DNA from: Novosphingobium resinovorum
GTDB lineage: Bacteria; Pseudomonadota; Alphaproteobacteria; Sphingomonadales; Sphingomonadaceae
Reading direction: 5' to 3'
Assembly: GCF_027922145.1 (NCBI RefSeq)
Contig: NZ_BSFC01000024.1
Coordinates: 124,001 to 188,000, forward strand
Length of the DNA stretch: 64,000 nucleotides
The notes below the pieces were generated by a model. It had not been told where the DNA came from, made no database searches, and worked only from the letters and a program-made list of their open reading frames with translations. This document shows positions 50,038 through 58,591 of the stretch, piece by piece. Made by a program: the position numbers and the translations under genes. Position 1 is the stretch's first letter, and each line of letters opens with the position of its first letter.

Positions 50038-51006
50038 CTAGCGTGCCGCTTCTCTAGGCATCGCGGCCGAGGCCAGCAACCCGCCAATTTCCATTATGAG
50101 GAGCCCGGCATCGAAATTGTAGGTCGGAGCCTGCGTCGCCAGCTTCGTAAGCGCGCCATAAGCCTCGATAAAGCCGAGTTGGCGATGGCGTGGCGCTTCG
50201 CGCAATTGGTGGACGAGGACCGCTCGGGCCAGTTCCAGCGCCGCCAGTTGGCGGTCGCGTGCCGGTCGCCCGCCCATCTCATCAGCAAGGGCGCCGCGAA
50301 GGAGGAAATCCGGGTCGCCGCGCTGGAGGATGCGCATCATCAGTTCGTGAACGGCACCGAGGTCATGCTCGACGATATCGAGCGCTACGCCGGGCGACCC
50401 TTGGGCAGCTGCGATCGCGGCGGAGCGCGCGGCGGCATCGGCTTGCGGTGCGTCGCGGCGGATGACAGCTTCGAGCTCCTCCCGGTCCAGCGCTGCGAAG
50501 CGCAGAACCCGGCACCGGGAACGGATGGTCGGCAGCAGGCGCCCAGGCTGGTGCGTGACGAGCAGGAAATAGGTTCCCGCCGGCGGTTCCTCTAGGGCCT
50601 TCAGAAGTGCGTTGACCGCCCCCTTTTCCATGTCGTCGGCAGGGTCGATGATGATCGCGCGGCGATCGCCCAGCGTCGGCTTGGTCGCGAGGCGGCGGAT
50701 CATGCCGCGTACCTGGTCCACGGTGATGTTGCGCTTGGTCTGGTAGGGCTTGCCTTCAGCCTTCTTCTTTGCCTCGTCGTCGTTGGCGGGAAGGTGGTCT
50801 AGGATGTGGATGTCGGGATGGCTCTCGACATCGAGCACCGGGGCGCCGGGCTGACGGACCAGTTCGGCAGCGGCGGCGCGAGCGAACGCGCGCTTTCCGA
50901 GGCCCTTGCCGCCACTCAGCAGCCAGGCGTGGTGCATACGCTCGGACGCGATGGCGGCGAGCCATTCCTGCCACGCGGCATCCTGGCCGATAAAGGGCTT
51001 GTCCAT
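50038..51006 (-). CDS. holB: DNA polymerase III delta' subunit
   Basis: 322 residues from ATG 51006; a GTG two codons earlier (51012) overlaps the tmk stop and is a good alternative. It is a clamp-loader subunit. AAA+ text is present: HAWLLSGGKGLGKRAFARAAA near residue 27, VDQVRGMIRRLATKP, IIIDPADDMEKGAVNALLKALEEPPAGTYFLL and LLPTIRSRCRVLRF (the Ser-Arg-Cys sensor). The tmk-holB-metG-tatD order is common in bacteria. The last residues end amid 83 bases before metG that show nothing else. Confidence 0.93.
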   Translation of the reverse strand: MDKPFIGQDAAWQEWLAAIASERMHHAWLLSGGKGLGKRAFARAAAAELVRQPGAPVLDVESHPDIHILDHLPANDDEAKKKAEGKPYQTKRNITVDQVRGMIRRLATKPTLGDRRAIIIDPADDMEKGAVNALLKALEEPPAGTYFLLVTHQPGRLLPTIRSRCRVLRFAALDREELEAVIRRDAPQADAAARSAAIAAAQGSPGVALDIVEHDLGAVHELMMRILQRGDPDFLLRGALADEMGGRPARDRQLAALELARAVLVHQLREAPRHRQLGFIEAYGALTKLATQAPTYNFDAGLLIMEIGGLLASAAMPREAAR

Positions 51007-51008
51007 GT

Positions 51009-51650
51009 TCACCCCAGCAACGGCGCCAGTGCAGCGAGGACCTGCGCTTGCGTGTCGTAAGGGTTTCCATCCCCGTCGACCCGGGCGAAGCGGGCGGGCT
51101 CTGCGTCGGCGAAGGCAGAAAACGCGCTGGCCACACGGGCATGGTAGGCGGCATCCCGGCCGCCGATACGGTCGCTGCCGTCGGTGTCGCGCAGGGCGAG
51201 CCTTTGCACGGCCACCGCCGGGGTTACCTCGATCAGCAGCGTCAGATCGGGCAGCAGGCCGTCGCTACCAATGGCGTGAAGGGCGGCGATGTCGCTGTCA
51301 GACAATCCGCCACCACCACCCTGATAGGCGCGGCTCGAATCGAGATAGCGATCGCAGATGACCCATGCGCCGCGTGCCAGTGCCGGGCGGATCAGGCGGT
51401 GGACGTGGTCGGACCGTGCGGCGGCGAACAGCAACGCCTCGGCACGCGGGTTCCAGCTTTCGCCGCCATCGCCCTCGACGCCATTGAGCAACAGGGCGCG
51501 GATTGCCTCCGCGCCCGGCGTTCCGCCCGGCTCGCGGGTGGTGACCACCTCCAGGCCAAGCCCACGCAGGGCTTCGGCCAGTAGTCGGGCCTGGGTGGAC
51601 TTGCCCGCCCCTTCCCCGCCCTCGAGCGCGATGAATCGACCCTGCATCAT
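51009..51650 (-). CDS. tmk: Thymidylate kinase
   Basis: 213 residues. It phosphorylates dTMP to dTDP. The P-loop EGGEGAGKST is at about 10-19, TTREPGGTPGAEAIR is the DRx-type substrate loop, and the lid region is WVICDRYLDSSRAYQGGGG. The start MMQGRFIALEGGEG overlaps the stop of the dacC-like gene (ATGA). The frame opens 14 codons earlier within that gene. holB follows directly with an overlap or a two-base gap. Confidence 0.96.
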   Translation of the reverse strand: MMQGRFIALEGGEGAGKSTQARLLAEALRGLGLEVVTTREPGGTPGAEAIRALLLNGVEGDGGESWNPRAEALLFAAARSDHVHRLIRPALARGAWVICDRYLDSSRAYQGGGGGLSDSDIAALHAIGSDGLLPDLTLLIEVTPAVAVQRLALRDTDGSDRIGGRDAAYHARVASAFSAFADAEPARFARVDGDGNPYDTQAQVLAALAPLLG

Positions 51651-52804
51651 GTGAACAGGTTGATAAGCCCGTTCAGCAGCCTGTCCAGCCATCCGGCAGT
51701 CCCCACGTCACGCCCCGCGTAGAGCGGCACGCGGCCCGGTGCGAGCCCGGCGACGCGGATCTCCAGTTCGCCGACCTGCTCGCCCTTGCGGATCGGCGCC
51801 TTGATCGGTCCGCTGTAGTGGACGGCAAGCGTGATGCCCGGCTGAGTGCCGCGCGGGATGGTGGCGTGAACCTCGCGGTTGGCGACGAGCGGCAGCGAGC
51901 GGGCGTCGCCGCCTTGAACCTTGGCCTGCGCGATCGTCTGGCCCTGGTCGAAGAGGTGGCGGGTGTCCCACGCGGCAAAGCCCCATTCGAGCAGCGCCTT
52001 TGCCGCATCGTCGCGCACCTTGGGCAGCGGCGATCCCGCCAGCACCATGACGAGGCGGCGCCCCCCACGCTCGGCCGTGCCGAGAAAGTTGTAGCCAGCC
52101 TCGCGGGTATATCCGGTCTTGATGCCGTCCGCGCCGGGCACGACGCCCACCGTCGGGTCGTGGCTGCGCATGTGGACGTCACGCCAGATCCAGTGCTTGT
52201 GACCGGAAAACTCGCGGTAAAGATCAGGATAGCGCGTGATCATCGCATCGGCGAGGCGCACCAGATCGCTGGCGGTGACGTAGGTGTTGCCCTCGTCCAT
52301 CCAGCCGTTGGGCGTGTTGTAGTGACTGCGCGTCATGCCGAGGCGCCGCGCGGCGTCGTTCATCTTCGCCGCCCAGCCCTGCACGCTGCCCGCATAGCCC
52401 TCGCCCAGCACGACGGCGGCATCGTTCGCCGAAGCGGTCATGATGCCATGGAGCAGGTCGCGCGTGGTCGGCCTGTCCTTGGTCGTGATGTACATGTTGG
52501 TGCCCTTGGCGAACCATTCCTTCTCGGTCTCGGGTCGCTCCTGGAACTGGCGGTCCATGCGGAGACGGCCCGCGCCGATTTCCTCGAAGGCGACGTAAGC
52601 GGTCATCACCTTGGTCACCGAGGCGGGCAGGAAGGGCGTATCGGGATGTTTCTGCGCCAGCACCTGGCCGGAGCCGAGATCGACCAGCAGACTTACCGGG
52701 ATCGGCGCAACCTGCGGCGGCGGGGCCGGGATGGAGGCGGCCGAGGCACTCGCCGGTATGGTCACGGCCAGTGCCAGCTTCACGATATTGGAAAACGACT
52801 TCAA
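51647..52804 (-). CDS. D-alanyl-D-alanine carboxypeptidase (PBP5/6 family)
   Basis: 385 residues with a signal peptide (about 22 residues, IPASASA). The acyl-serine motif is PASVTKVM (Ser62, Lys65), the second motif is in TASANDAAVV, and KTG is in GIKTGYTREAGY. The C-terminal PBP5-type domain and a terminal amphipathic helix (LDRLLNGLINLFT) that anchors to the inner membrane are present. It trims the terminal D-Ala of peptidoglycan stem peptides. It is followed by tmk with a four-base overlap. Confidence 0.94.
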   Translation of the reverse strand: MKSFSNIVKLALAVTIPASASAASIPAPPPQVAPIPVSLLVDLGSGQVLAQKHPDTPFLPASVTKVMTAYVAFEEIGAGRLRMDRQFQERPETEKEWFAKGTNMYITTKDRPTTRDLLHGIMTASANDAAVVLGEGYAGSVQGWAAKMNDAARRLGMTRSHYNTPNGWMDEGNTYVTASDLVRLADAMITRYPDLYREFSGHKHWIWRDVHMRSHDPTVGVVPGADGIKTGYTREAGYNFLGTAERGGRRLVMVLAGSPLPKVRDDAAKALLEWGFAAWDTRHLFDQGQTIAQAKVQGGDARSLPLVANREVHATIPRGTQPGITLAVHYSGPIKAPIRKGEQVGELEIRVAGLAPGRVPLYAGRDVGTAGWLDRLLNGLINLFT

Positions 52805-52863
52805 GACCCGACTTCTCCCGCGCGCCTGTCGGCGTCTGGCTGCGCGCGGGAGACGTTTCAGGT

Positions 52864-53865
52864 TCAGTCCGCGCCGAGGATTCGGGCATCCCTATAGCCC
52901 GCGCCTTTCGCCTTCTCCAGCGCCGGCGCGGCTTTTGCACGGTTCGCGTAAGGACCGAGCCGCACGCGCCAGAACTTGCCTGCCGGGGACATGCTGCCAC
53001 CGAGTTGCGCGGCGACCTTGCGAGCCGAGGATTCGGAGGAAAACGCGGCTACCTGTACGTAAGTCGAGCCCTTATCGGCAGGTTTGAGCGCTTCCGGTTT
53101 GGGCTTCGCCGCCGGAGCAGCGGGCTTCGGAGCGGGGGCCTTGGGCGGCGAAGGGGGCACCGTTTGCGACGGGCGGGCGGCGGGCCGTACGGCCGGGGCG
53201 ACGGATGCGGGCCTGGCTACCTTCGGTGCCGCTGCCGGCTTCGCGGCCGGAGCCTTGACTATCGCAGGCGGTTCTCCCGCAGGCATTGCCGGCGGCGTGG
53301 AAGGCGGCGGGACCAGCGGCGACTGGTCCGCCAGCTTGCGGCGCAGGACCTTGAGCAGTCCTTCGGGCGTTTCCATGCGCTCCGGCGCCCGGCCGCCGGC
53401 CCGAAGGAGCGCGCGCTCCTGCTCCGGCGGATTGACGCGGCGTACCCGCACTTGCGCCCTGGCGCCAGGAGCGAGACCGAGCTGCGCCGAAGCATCGGCC
53501 GACAGTTCGATGAGTGCATCGTTTACCATCGGGCCGCGCCTCTCGATCCGCACGAGGATGGTGCGGCCGGTGTCGAGCGCGGTCACTTCTGCATAGCTGG
53601 GCAAAGGCAAAGTCTTGTGCGCGGCGGTCACGCCGGTGCCTTCGCCGGTGATGACGCCGCCGACCGCGTCGTAGTTGAGCTGGTCGGTCGGCGTCCAGAC
53701 GGTGCTGCCGACGGTGAAGGGTTCGCCGACGACGACCGGATAATCGGCGGCAGGCCCCGTAGCAGGAGCAGCGACCTGCGGAGTGCGGGAAGCGGCCAAG
53801 GCCCCTCCCGAACCGAGCAGGATCAGCGCCGCAAGCGGCAGGGCATGGTTAACGGGCAATCTCAT
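52864..53865 (-). CDS. RlpA-like DPBB protein with C-terminal SPOR domain; catalytic aspartate missing
   Basis: 333 residues from ATG 53865 with a signal peptide of about 25 residues. A double-psi beta-barrel region follows, with TAAHKTLPLPSYAEVT (His83). Where active RlpA has N-D-R-G-P, this protein reads RIERRGPM, so the catalytic Asp is Arg109. A Pro/Ala-rich linker (about 175-260) leads to a SPOR domain (about 265-333: YVQVAAFSSESSARKVAAQL, WRVRLGPY), which binds denuded septal glycan. It is probably a division-site protein without transglycosylase activity. It overlaps the mltB-like gene by 17 bases. Confidence 0.85.
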   Translation of the reverse strand: MRLPVNHALPLAALILLGSGGALAASRTPQVAAPATGPAADYPVVVGEPFTVGSTVWTPTDQLNYDAVGGVITGEGTGVTAAHKTLPLPSYAEVTALDTGRTILVRIERRGPMVNDALIELSADASAQLGLAPGARAQVRVRRVNPPEQERALLRAGGRAPERMETPEGLLKVLRRKLADQSPLVPPPSTPPAMPAGEPPAIVKAPAAKPAAAPKVARPASVAPAVRPAARPSQTVPPSPPKAPAPKPAAPAAKPKPEALKPADKGSTYVQVAAFSSESSARKVAAQLGGSMSPAGKFWRVRLGPYANRAKAAPALEKAKGAGYRDARILGAD

Positions 53866-54874
53866 CTGCAAGCAACCCCACGGACATGGCGTAGTAGTTC
53901 GAGCAGTTGTACTGGAGGATCACCCGATAATTACCGGTTAACAGATAAGCCGGAGTGCCCGGACCGTCGGGCTGGAACAGCGAGGCGAGGACATCGCCGC
54001 CGATCGCGCCCTGCGGCGCCACGCCAAGGGCGCGCCATTGCGAAACCGGCTTCCACTGCGAATGGCGCGCATGAACTGCGGCGCATGACGGCGACGACAA
54101 CTTCGTCGCATAGGCGTTTACGTTGAACCCGGACGGCAGGCTGGCCCGCACGCCCCAGGGCTCACCGGTGCGCCAACCGGCGTCGCGGAAATAATTCGCG
54201 ATCGAGGCCAGCGTGTCGGCCGAACTGGAGAAGATATCCGCCCGCCCGTCCCCGTCGCCATCGACGGCGAGGCGCAAGTAGACGCTCGGCAGGAACTGGG
54301 GATACCCGAAGGCCCCTGCCCAGCTGCCCTTGAGTTGCGAACGCGGCACGCCCCGGTCGACCATCTTCATCAGCGCGATAAGCTCGCTCTCGAACAGCTC
54401 GCGGCGGCGCCCTTCCCAGGCCAGCGTCGCCAGCGAGCGCGCGAGGTCGAAGTCGCCTGTGTAGCTGCCGAAATTGGTCTCATGCCCCCAGATCGCGAAG
54501 AGAATCGGCGCGGGCACGCCATACCGCCGCTCGATCTGCGGCAGGATCGAGGCAAGTGAAGTATAGCGCGACTTGCCGCGCGCCACGATCGAACTGCCCA
54601 CGTGCTGCGCGATATAAGGCGCCAGTGGCGGCGGCGCCCCGCGGCTGCCGGGCTGCGAGGTATCGAGCGCGATGACCCTCTCGTTGGGCGTGAGGCCGGT
54701 CAGCACGCTGGTGATGGCGGCTTCGCTCACACCTTGGGATCGGGCATGCGAGGCGACCGTGCGCAAGTAATCGGGAAAGGACTCCGGCTGCGCGCAGGCC
54801 TGCGCGGCGGGAAGCGCAAGCACGATGGCGAAGACGGGAAGACGCAGGGATCGCATGAAGGTTGCAAAGGTCAT
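53849..54874 (-). CDS. MltB-type lytic murein transglycosylase
   Basis: 341 residues from ATG 54874; TTG 54910 and ATG 54856 are alternatives and none has a good ribosome binding site. A signal peptide ends near ALPAAQACA. The catalytic Glu132 is in FAIWGHETNFGSYTG. Further family motifs are SWAGAFGYPQFLPSVY and DGDGRADIFSSSADTLASIANYFRDAGW. The protein lacks a lipobox, so it is a soluble periplasmic type. The C-terminal YRVILQYNCSNYYAMSVGLLADEI is conserved. It is the first gene of the minus-strand run to 46655. Confidence 0.94.
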   Translation of the reverse strand: MTFATFMRSLRLPVFAIVLALPAAQACAQPESFPDYLRTVASHARSQGVSEAAITSVLTGLTPNERVIALDTSQPGSRGAPPPLAPYIAQHVGSSIVARGKSRYTSLASILPQIERRYGVPAPILFAIWGHETNFGSYTGDFDLARSLATLAWEGRRRELFESELIALMKMVDRGVPRSQLKGSWAGAFGYPQFLPSVYLRLAVDGDGDGRADIFSSSADTLASIANYFRDAGWRTGEPWGVRASLPSGFNVNAYATKLSSPSCAAVHARHSQWKPVSQWRALGVAPQGAIGGDVLASLFQPDGPGTPAYLLTGNYRVILQYNCSNYYAMSVGLLADEIAR

Positions 54875-55017
54875 CGCGAGGAAACTTCGCACAAAGCGGT
54901 CCGGTTGCAAATGGCCCGCTGCGCCTCATCGTGGACAGTCGCCGCAAGCCCGATGCCCTTCACCGAGCATCAACCCCTTGCGCCCGCGCCACTTTGGGCT
55001 ATGCGCAGGAATAGAGC

Positions 55018-55107
55018 GGACAGGTGGCCGAGTGGTTTAAGGCAGCGGTCTTGAAAACCGCCGTGGGTGCAAGCTCACCGTGGGTTCGAATCCCACCCTG
55101 TCCGCCA
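55018..55107 (+). tRNA. tRNA-Ser (TGA)
   Basis: A 90-base gene with long variable arm and encoded CCA. Acceptor arms GGACAGG/CCTGTCC pair, the discriminator base is G, and the anticodon loop CTTGAAA gives anticodon TGA. The extra arm GTGGGTGC..GCTCACC is typical of class II tRNA-Ser. Confidence 0.97.
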
Positions 55108-55459
55108 CTTGCTTTCGTCATCCGCTATCGCCGCCTTTGCTCTGTCTCTCGATGCGCCACTTGTGACGAGCAAGCCGCGTGATCGGTCGGGAGCAGCGGC
55201 GGCAATCGCTGCGATAGTGCGAGCCATCCCATTCAACCGAACGGCGAGGGCGATGGCGATTGAACAAACAGAAAAAGCGCCCGAAAGCCACGCTTAGCCC
55301 CCATACATGCAGAAAATTGAGACCAGATAATTCGCCGCCCCCTTCAGGCTCAACGAAACAAATCCGTCGCATTTCTCCGTGCATTTGCGGAAGAGCAAGG
55401 CGCCGCGAATAGTGAGAGCCTGCGCCATTCGGCGCGGGCTCTCATCGTTGCGTCTCAGT
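55108..55459. other. Gap without a supported gene
   Basis: 352 bases between tRNA-Ser and the acs stop. Two frames of 76 and 88 codons exist but show no family features, no ribosome binding site and poor codon character, and one runs through the tRNA. Apart from the hairpin at 55413-55444 I see nothing in it. Confidence 0.6.
55413..55444 (-). terminator. Hairpin after acs
   Basis: A 14-bp stem with one G-U pair (TGAGAGCCTGCGCC with GGCGCGGGCTCTCA) and a four-base ATTC loop, 16 bases beyond the acs stop on the minus strand. The T-tract is poor, but the position and stability suggest the transcript end. Confidence 0.6.
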
Positions 55460-57409
55460 TCAGGCGCTGACGGGTTGGGGCCGGTTTGCCAGCAGGTTGT
55501 CGACCACCGACGGATCAGCCAGCGTCGAGGTATCCCCCAAGTTGGAGACGTCGTTCTCGCCGATCTTGCGCAGGATGCGGCGCATGATCTTCCCCGAGCG
55601 GGTCTTGGGCAGGCCCGGTGCGAACTGGATTACGTCTGGCGTGGCGATCGGGCCGATCTCGTGGCGCACCCACGCGATGAGTTCCTTGCGCAAGGCGTCG
55701 TCGGGCTCAACTTCGGCGTTGCAGGTGACGAAAGCGTAGATGCCCTGCCCCTTGATCTCGTGCGGCATGCCTACAACCGCCGCTTCCGCCACCTTGGGGT
55801 GAGCGACGAGTGCGCTTTCGATCTCCGCGGTGCCCATGCGATGCCCGGAGACGTTGATGACATCGTCGATGCGGCCGGTGATCCAGTAGTAGCCGTCCTC
55901 GTCCCGGCGGCAGCCGTCACCGGTGAAGTACGTGCCCTTGAAGGTGCTGAAATAGGTCTGGAAGAAGCGCTCGTGATCGCCCCAGACGGTGCGCATCTGG
56001 CCGGGCCAGCTGTCTGTGATGACGAGGCAGCCATCGCCCGGCCCCTCGATCTCCTTGCCGTCGTTGTCGAGCAGTTTCGGCTGCACGCCGAACATCGGGC
56101 GGGTGGCGGAGCCGGGCTTGAGCGGGGTCGCGCCGGGAAGCGGTGAGATCATCACGCCGCCGGTCTCGGTCTGCCACCAAGTATCGACGATCGGGCAACG
56201 CCCCTCGCCCACGACCTCGTGATACCAGGACCATGCCTCCGGGTTGATCGGCTCGCCTACCGAGCCGAGGAGGCGCAGCGACTGGCGGCTGGTCTTCTTC
56301 ACCCAGTCGTCGCCTTCGCGCATGAGCGCACGCAGAGCGGTGGGGGCACCGTAGAAAATCTCGACGCCGAACTTGTCGACGACCTGCCAGAAACGGCTGG
56401 GATCGGGGAAGTTGGGGACGCCTTCGAACATCACGGTGGTCGCACCGTTCATCAGCGGGCCGTAGACGACGTAGCTGTGGCCGGTGACCCACCCGATGTC
56501 GGCCGCGCACCAGTAGATCTGGCCGGGGCGGTAGTCGAAGACGTACTCGTGGGTCATTGAGGCCCATACCGAATAGCCGCCGGTGGTGTGCAACACGCCC
56601 TTGGGCTTTCCGGTGGAGCCCGAAGTGTAGAGGATGAACAGCGGGTCTTCCGCGCTCATTTCGACCGGCTCGCATTCGGCGGCCTGGTCGGCGATGGCCG
56701 AGGCCCAGTCGATGTCGCGACCCTCGGCCATCGGTACGCCGGACTTGGTGTGCGCGAGGACGATCACGCTGTCGACGCCGGGACAGGCCTTGAGCGCCTC
56801 ATCGACATTGGCCTTGAGCGGGACTTTCTTACCCCCGCGCAGGCCCTCGTCGGCAGTGAGGACGACGCGGCTGTCGCAATCCTGGATGCGGCCCGCCAGC
56901 GCGTCCGGCGAGAACCCGGCGAAGACGATCGAGTGGATTGCGCCGATCCGCGCGCAGGCCAGCATGGCAACGGCCGCTTCCGGCACCATCGGCAGGTAGA
57001 GAGTGACGCGCTCACCCTTCCGGACGCCGCGCGCCTTGAGGAGATTGGCCAAGCGGCAGACCTGCTCGTGCAACTGGCGGTAAGTGATGCGGCGCTCGGG
57101 AGCGGTAGGACTGTCCGGCTCCCACAGGATCGCGATCTGGTCGCCACGCTCCACGAGATGACGGTCGAGGCAGTTGGCCGAGAGGTTCAGGGTGCCGTCG
57201 GTGAACCACGAAATGCCGAAATCCTCTTCGTGGAAGCTGGTCTGCTTTACCACGCTGAAGGGCTTGATCCAGTCTATCCGCCGCGCTTCCTCACGCCAGA
57301 ACGCTTCGGGCTCGGAAACCGACCTTTCGTACATCTCCTGATAGCGGGCATCGTCGATCAGGGCGTTCCGGCTCCACTCGGCGGGAACGGGATAGACGGC
57401 CTCGGCCAT
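55460..57409 (-). CDS. acs: Acetyl-CoA synthetase
   Basis: 649 residues. It activates acetate to acetyl-CoA through acetyl-AMP. The ATP loop [11 protein letters not shown] lies near residue 265, WWQTETGG near 415 and [20 protein letters not shown] near 500. The regulatory lysine is Lys607 in [11 protein letters not shown], the site that protein acetyltransferases modify to switch the enzyme off. The start has AGGAG about 8 bases before ATG 57409. A GNAT-type acetyltransferase gene is divergent from it, a possible regulator. Confidence 0.97.
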   Translation of the reverse strand: MAEAVYPVPAEWSRNALIDDARYQEMYERSVSEPEAFWREEARRIDWIKPFSVVKQTSFHEEDFGISWFTDGTLNLSANCLDRHLVERGDQIAILWEPDSPTAPERRITYRQLHEQVCRLANLLKARGVRKGERVTLYLPMVPEAAVAMLACARIGAIHSIVFAGFSPDALAGRIQDCDSRVVLTADEGLRGGKKVPLKANVDEALKACPGVDSVIVLAHTKSGVPMAEGRDIDWASAIADQAAECEPVEMSAEDPLFILYTSGSTGKPKGVLHTTGGYSVWASMTHEYVFDYRPGQIYWCAADIGWVTGHSYVVYGPLMNGATTVMFEGVPNFPDPSRFWQVVDKFGVEIFYGAPTALRALMREGDDWVKKTSRQSLRLLGSVGEPINPEAWSWYHEVVGEGRCPIVDTWWQTETGGVMISPLPGATPLKPGSATRPMFGVQPKLLDNDGKEIEGPGDGCLVITDSWPGQMRTVWGDHERFFQTYFSTFKGTYFTGDGCRRDEDGYYWITGRIDDVINVSGHRMGTAEIESALVAHPKVAEAAVVGMPHEIKGQGIYAFVTCNAEVEPDDALRKELIAWVRHEIGPIATPDVIQFAPGLPKTRSGKIMRRILRKIGENDVSNLGDTSTLADPSVVDNLLANRPQPVSA

Positions 57410-57475
57410 GCGGATTCTCCTCTCATATCGTAGGGTCGGGCTCTCCCGGCCTTGCATGTTGCATAGCACAATGGA

Positions 57476-57515
57476 CCCGGGCCGTTCCCATTGGACAATG
57501 GTAGAACGGGCCGGG
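57476..57515. promoter_or_regulatory. Imperfect long palindrome in the acs-GNAT intergenic region
   Basis: Arms 57476-57493 and 57496-57515 pair (CCCGGgCCGTTC...GAACgGGCCGGG) with one mismatch and a two-base bulge; the inner CCATTGgaCAATGG is perfect. It lies 67 bases upstream of the acs ATG. It may be an operator or a leader hairpin for acs. Confidence 0.4.
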
Positions 57516-57666
57516 CGGAATCTCGTGCCGTTTCGACGAAGATGGCGGGCGATCTGATCTCGATCAAGGTGCATCGCATGATCGCGGTCTAGAGATTCGG
57601 CATTCCATCGAAAGGTACGCCTTCCATGATCGTCACCCTCCCCACCCGTTCGGGCATGACCTCGAC

Positions 57667-58128
57667 GTGCGCCCGGCGACCGAGGCGGATGCACCCGCGC
57701 TGACCGATTTCTTCGCCCGCGTGACGGACGAGGATCGCCGCTTCCGTTTCCTGTCGGCGACCGAGCACGTCGGGCCGGTATTGCTGGAGCCGCTGGTCCA
57801 CGCCGACCACTTCCGGACCGAATCGTGGGTCGGGATCAACCAGGCCAGCGGGCAGATCGTCGCGTCGGGGCTGTTGGCTTGTGACGGACCGCTGGATACC
57901 GGCGAGATCGCCATTTCGGTCTGCGGCAATCACCGCGGCAAAGGGATCGGCTGGGCCATGCTCGATTACCTCTCGGCCCAGGCCAAGGTCCGTGGCTGTC
58001 GCCGCGCCATTTCCATCGAGAGCCGTGACAATCGCGCCGCCATCGACCTCGAACGCGAAAGGGGCTTCAGGCCTGAACCGTTCGACGGCGATCCCGGGCT
58101 GGTCGTACTGGAAAAGACCTTCCGCTGA
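57667..58128 (+). CDS. GNAT family acetyltransferase, 5' end uncertain
   Basis: 153 residues from GTG 57667. The GNAT acetyl-CoA loop [20 protein letters not shown] (R-G-K-G-I-G near residue 87) is clear, and the start [20 protein letters not shown] is a normal GNAT beta1-alpha1. No ribosome binding site precedes the GTG. An ATG at 57626 with AAAGG upstream opens a different frame ([10 protein letters not shown]) that would join this one if a single base were added near 57653, so the gene may carry a frameshift or sequence error. It is divergent from acs; regulation of Acs by acetylation is an inference. Confidence 0.8.
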   Translation: MRPATEADAPALTDFFARVTDEDRRFRFLSATEHVGPVLLEPLVHADHFRTESWVGINQASGQIVASGLLACDGPLDTGEIAISVCGNHRGKGIGWAMLDYLSAQAKVRGCRRAISIESRDNRAAIDLERERGFRPEPFDGDPGLVVLEKTFR

Positions 58129-58213
58129 ATAGGGTGGCAGCGTACGCGCGCCCGAATGCTAACGCGCTGGTAACCTGTTTTGCGGCATGGGGTTCTCCCC
58201 CCAAGGAGACCCC

Positions 58214-58531
58214 ATGCGCGATTCCCTCAAGCCCGGCCCGGCCGAAAGTCGGACCCCTCGTTCCGCACGCGTCGGCGTGTCGATCCTGTGCGAGGTGCGT
58301 CAGGGAACCCGTCCGTGGAAACCGGCGCGACTGGAGGACTTGTCGCCCGGAGGCTTCCGCATCGGCATGTTGCCCGATGCCCGGATGGAAGTGCCGCTGC
58401 GTATCCGCATCCCCGGCCTGCAGTTGCTAAGCGCACGCATCTGCTGGGTGCGCGAAGGCGCCGTCGGTTGCGAATTCGCCGAGCCCCTGCACGTGGCCGT
58501 GTTCGAGCATATCGTGCGCGCCGCCGGCTGA
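58214..58531 (+). CDS. Single-domain PilZ protein
   Basis: 105 residues. The PilZ residues are present as RSARVGVSILCEVRQ and LEDLSPGGFRIG (D-x-S-x-x-G), followed by ARICWVREGAVGCEFAEPL. It would bind cyclic di-GMP and act through a partner. The ATG has AAGGAG 6 bases upstream; the frame opens 9 codons earlier. The layout resembles the PilZ gene at 22719. It is convergent with lpdA and shares a terminator. Confidence 0.87.
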   Translation: MRDSLKPGPAESRTPRSARVGVSILCEVRQGTRPWKPARLEDLSPGGFRIGMLPDARMEVPLRIRIPGLQLLSARICWVREGAVGCEFAEPLHVAVFEHIVRAAG

Positions 58532-58539
58532 TACGAAAA

Positions 58540-58573
58540 AGGGCGGACCTTGCGGCCCGCCCTCTTCGTTTTT
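58540..58573. terminator. Bidirectional terminator between the PilZ gene and lpdA
   Basis: A 10-bp stem with one mismatch (AGGGCGGACC and GGCCCGCCCT, loop TTGC) is flanked by GAAAAA on the left and CGTTTTT on the right. It serves the PilZ gene (+) and lpdA (-). Confidence 0.8.
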
Positions 58574-58591
58574 CCAGACCTTGCGGCGCGA

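Noticed and set aside
55118..55384. 88-codon minus-strand frame between acs and tRNA-Ser
   Set aside because: No ribosome binding site, unusual Cys/Arg content and no recognisable pattern; treated as chance.
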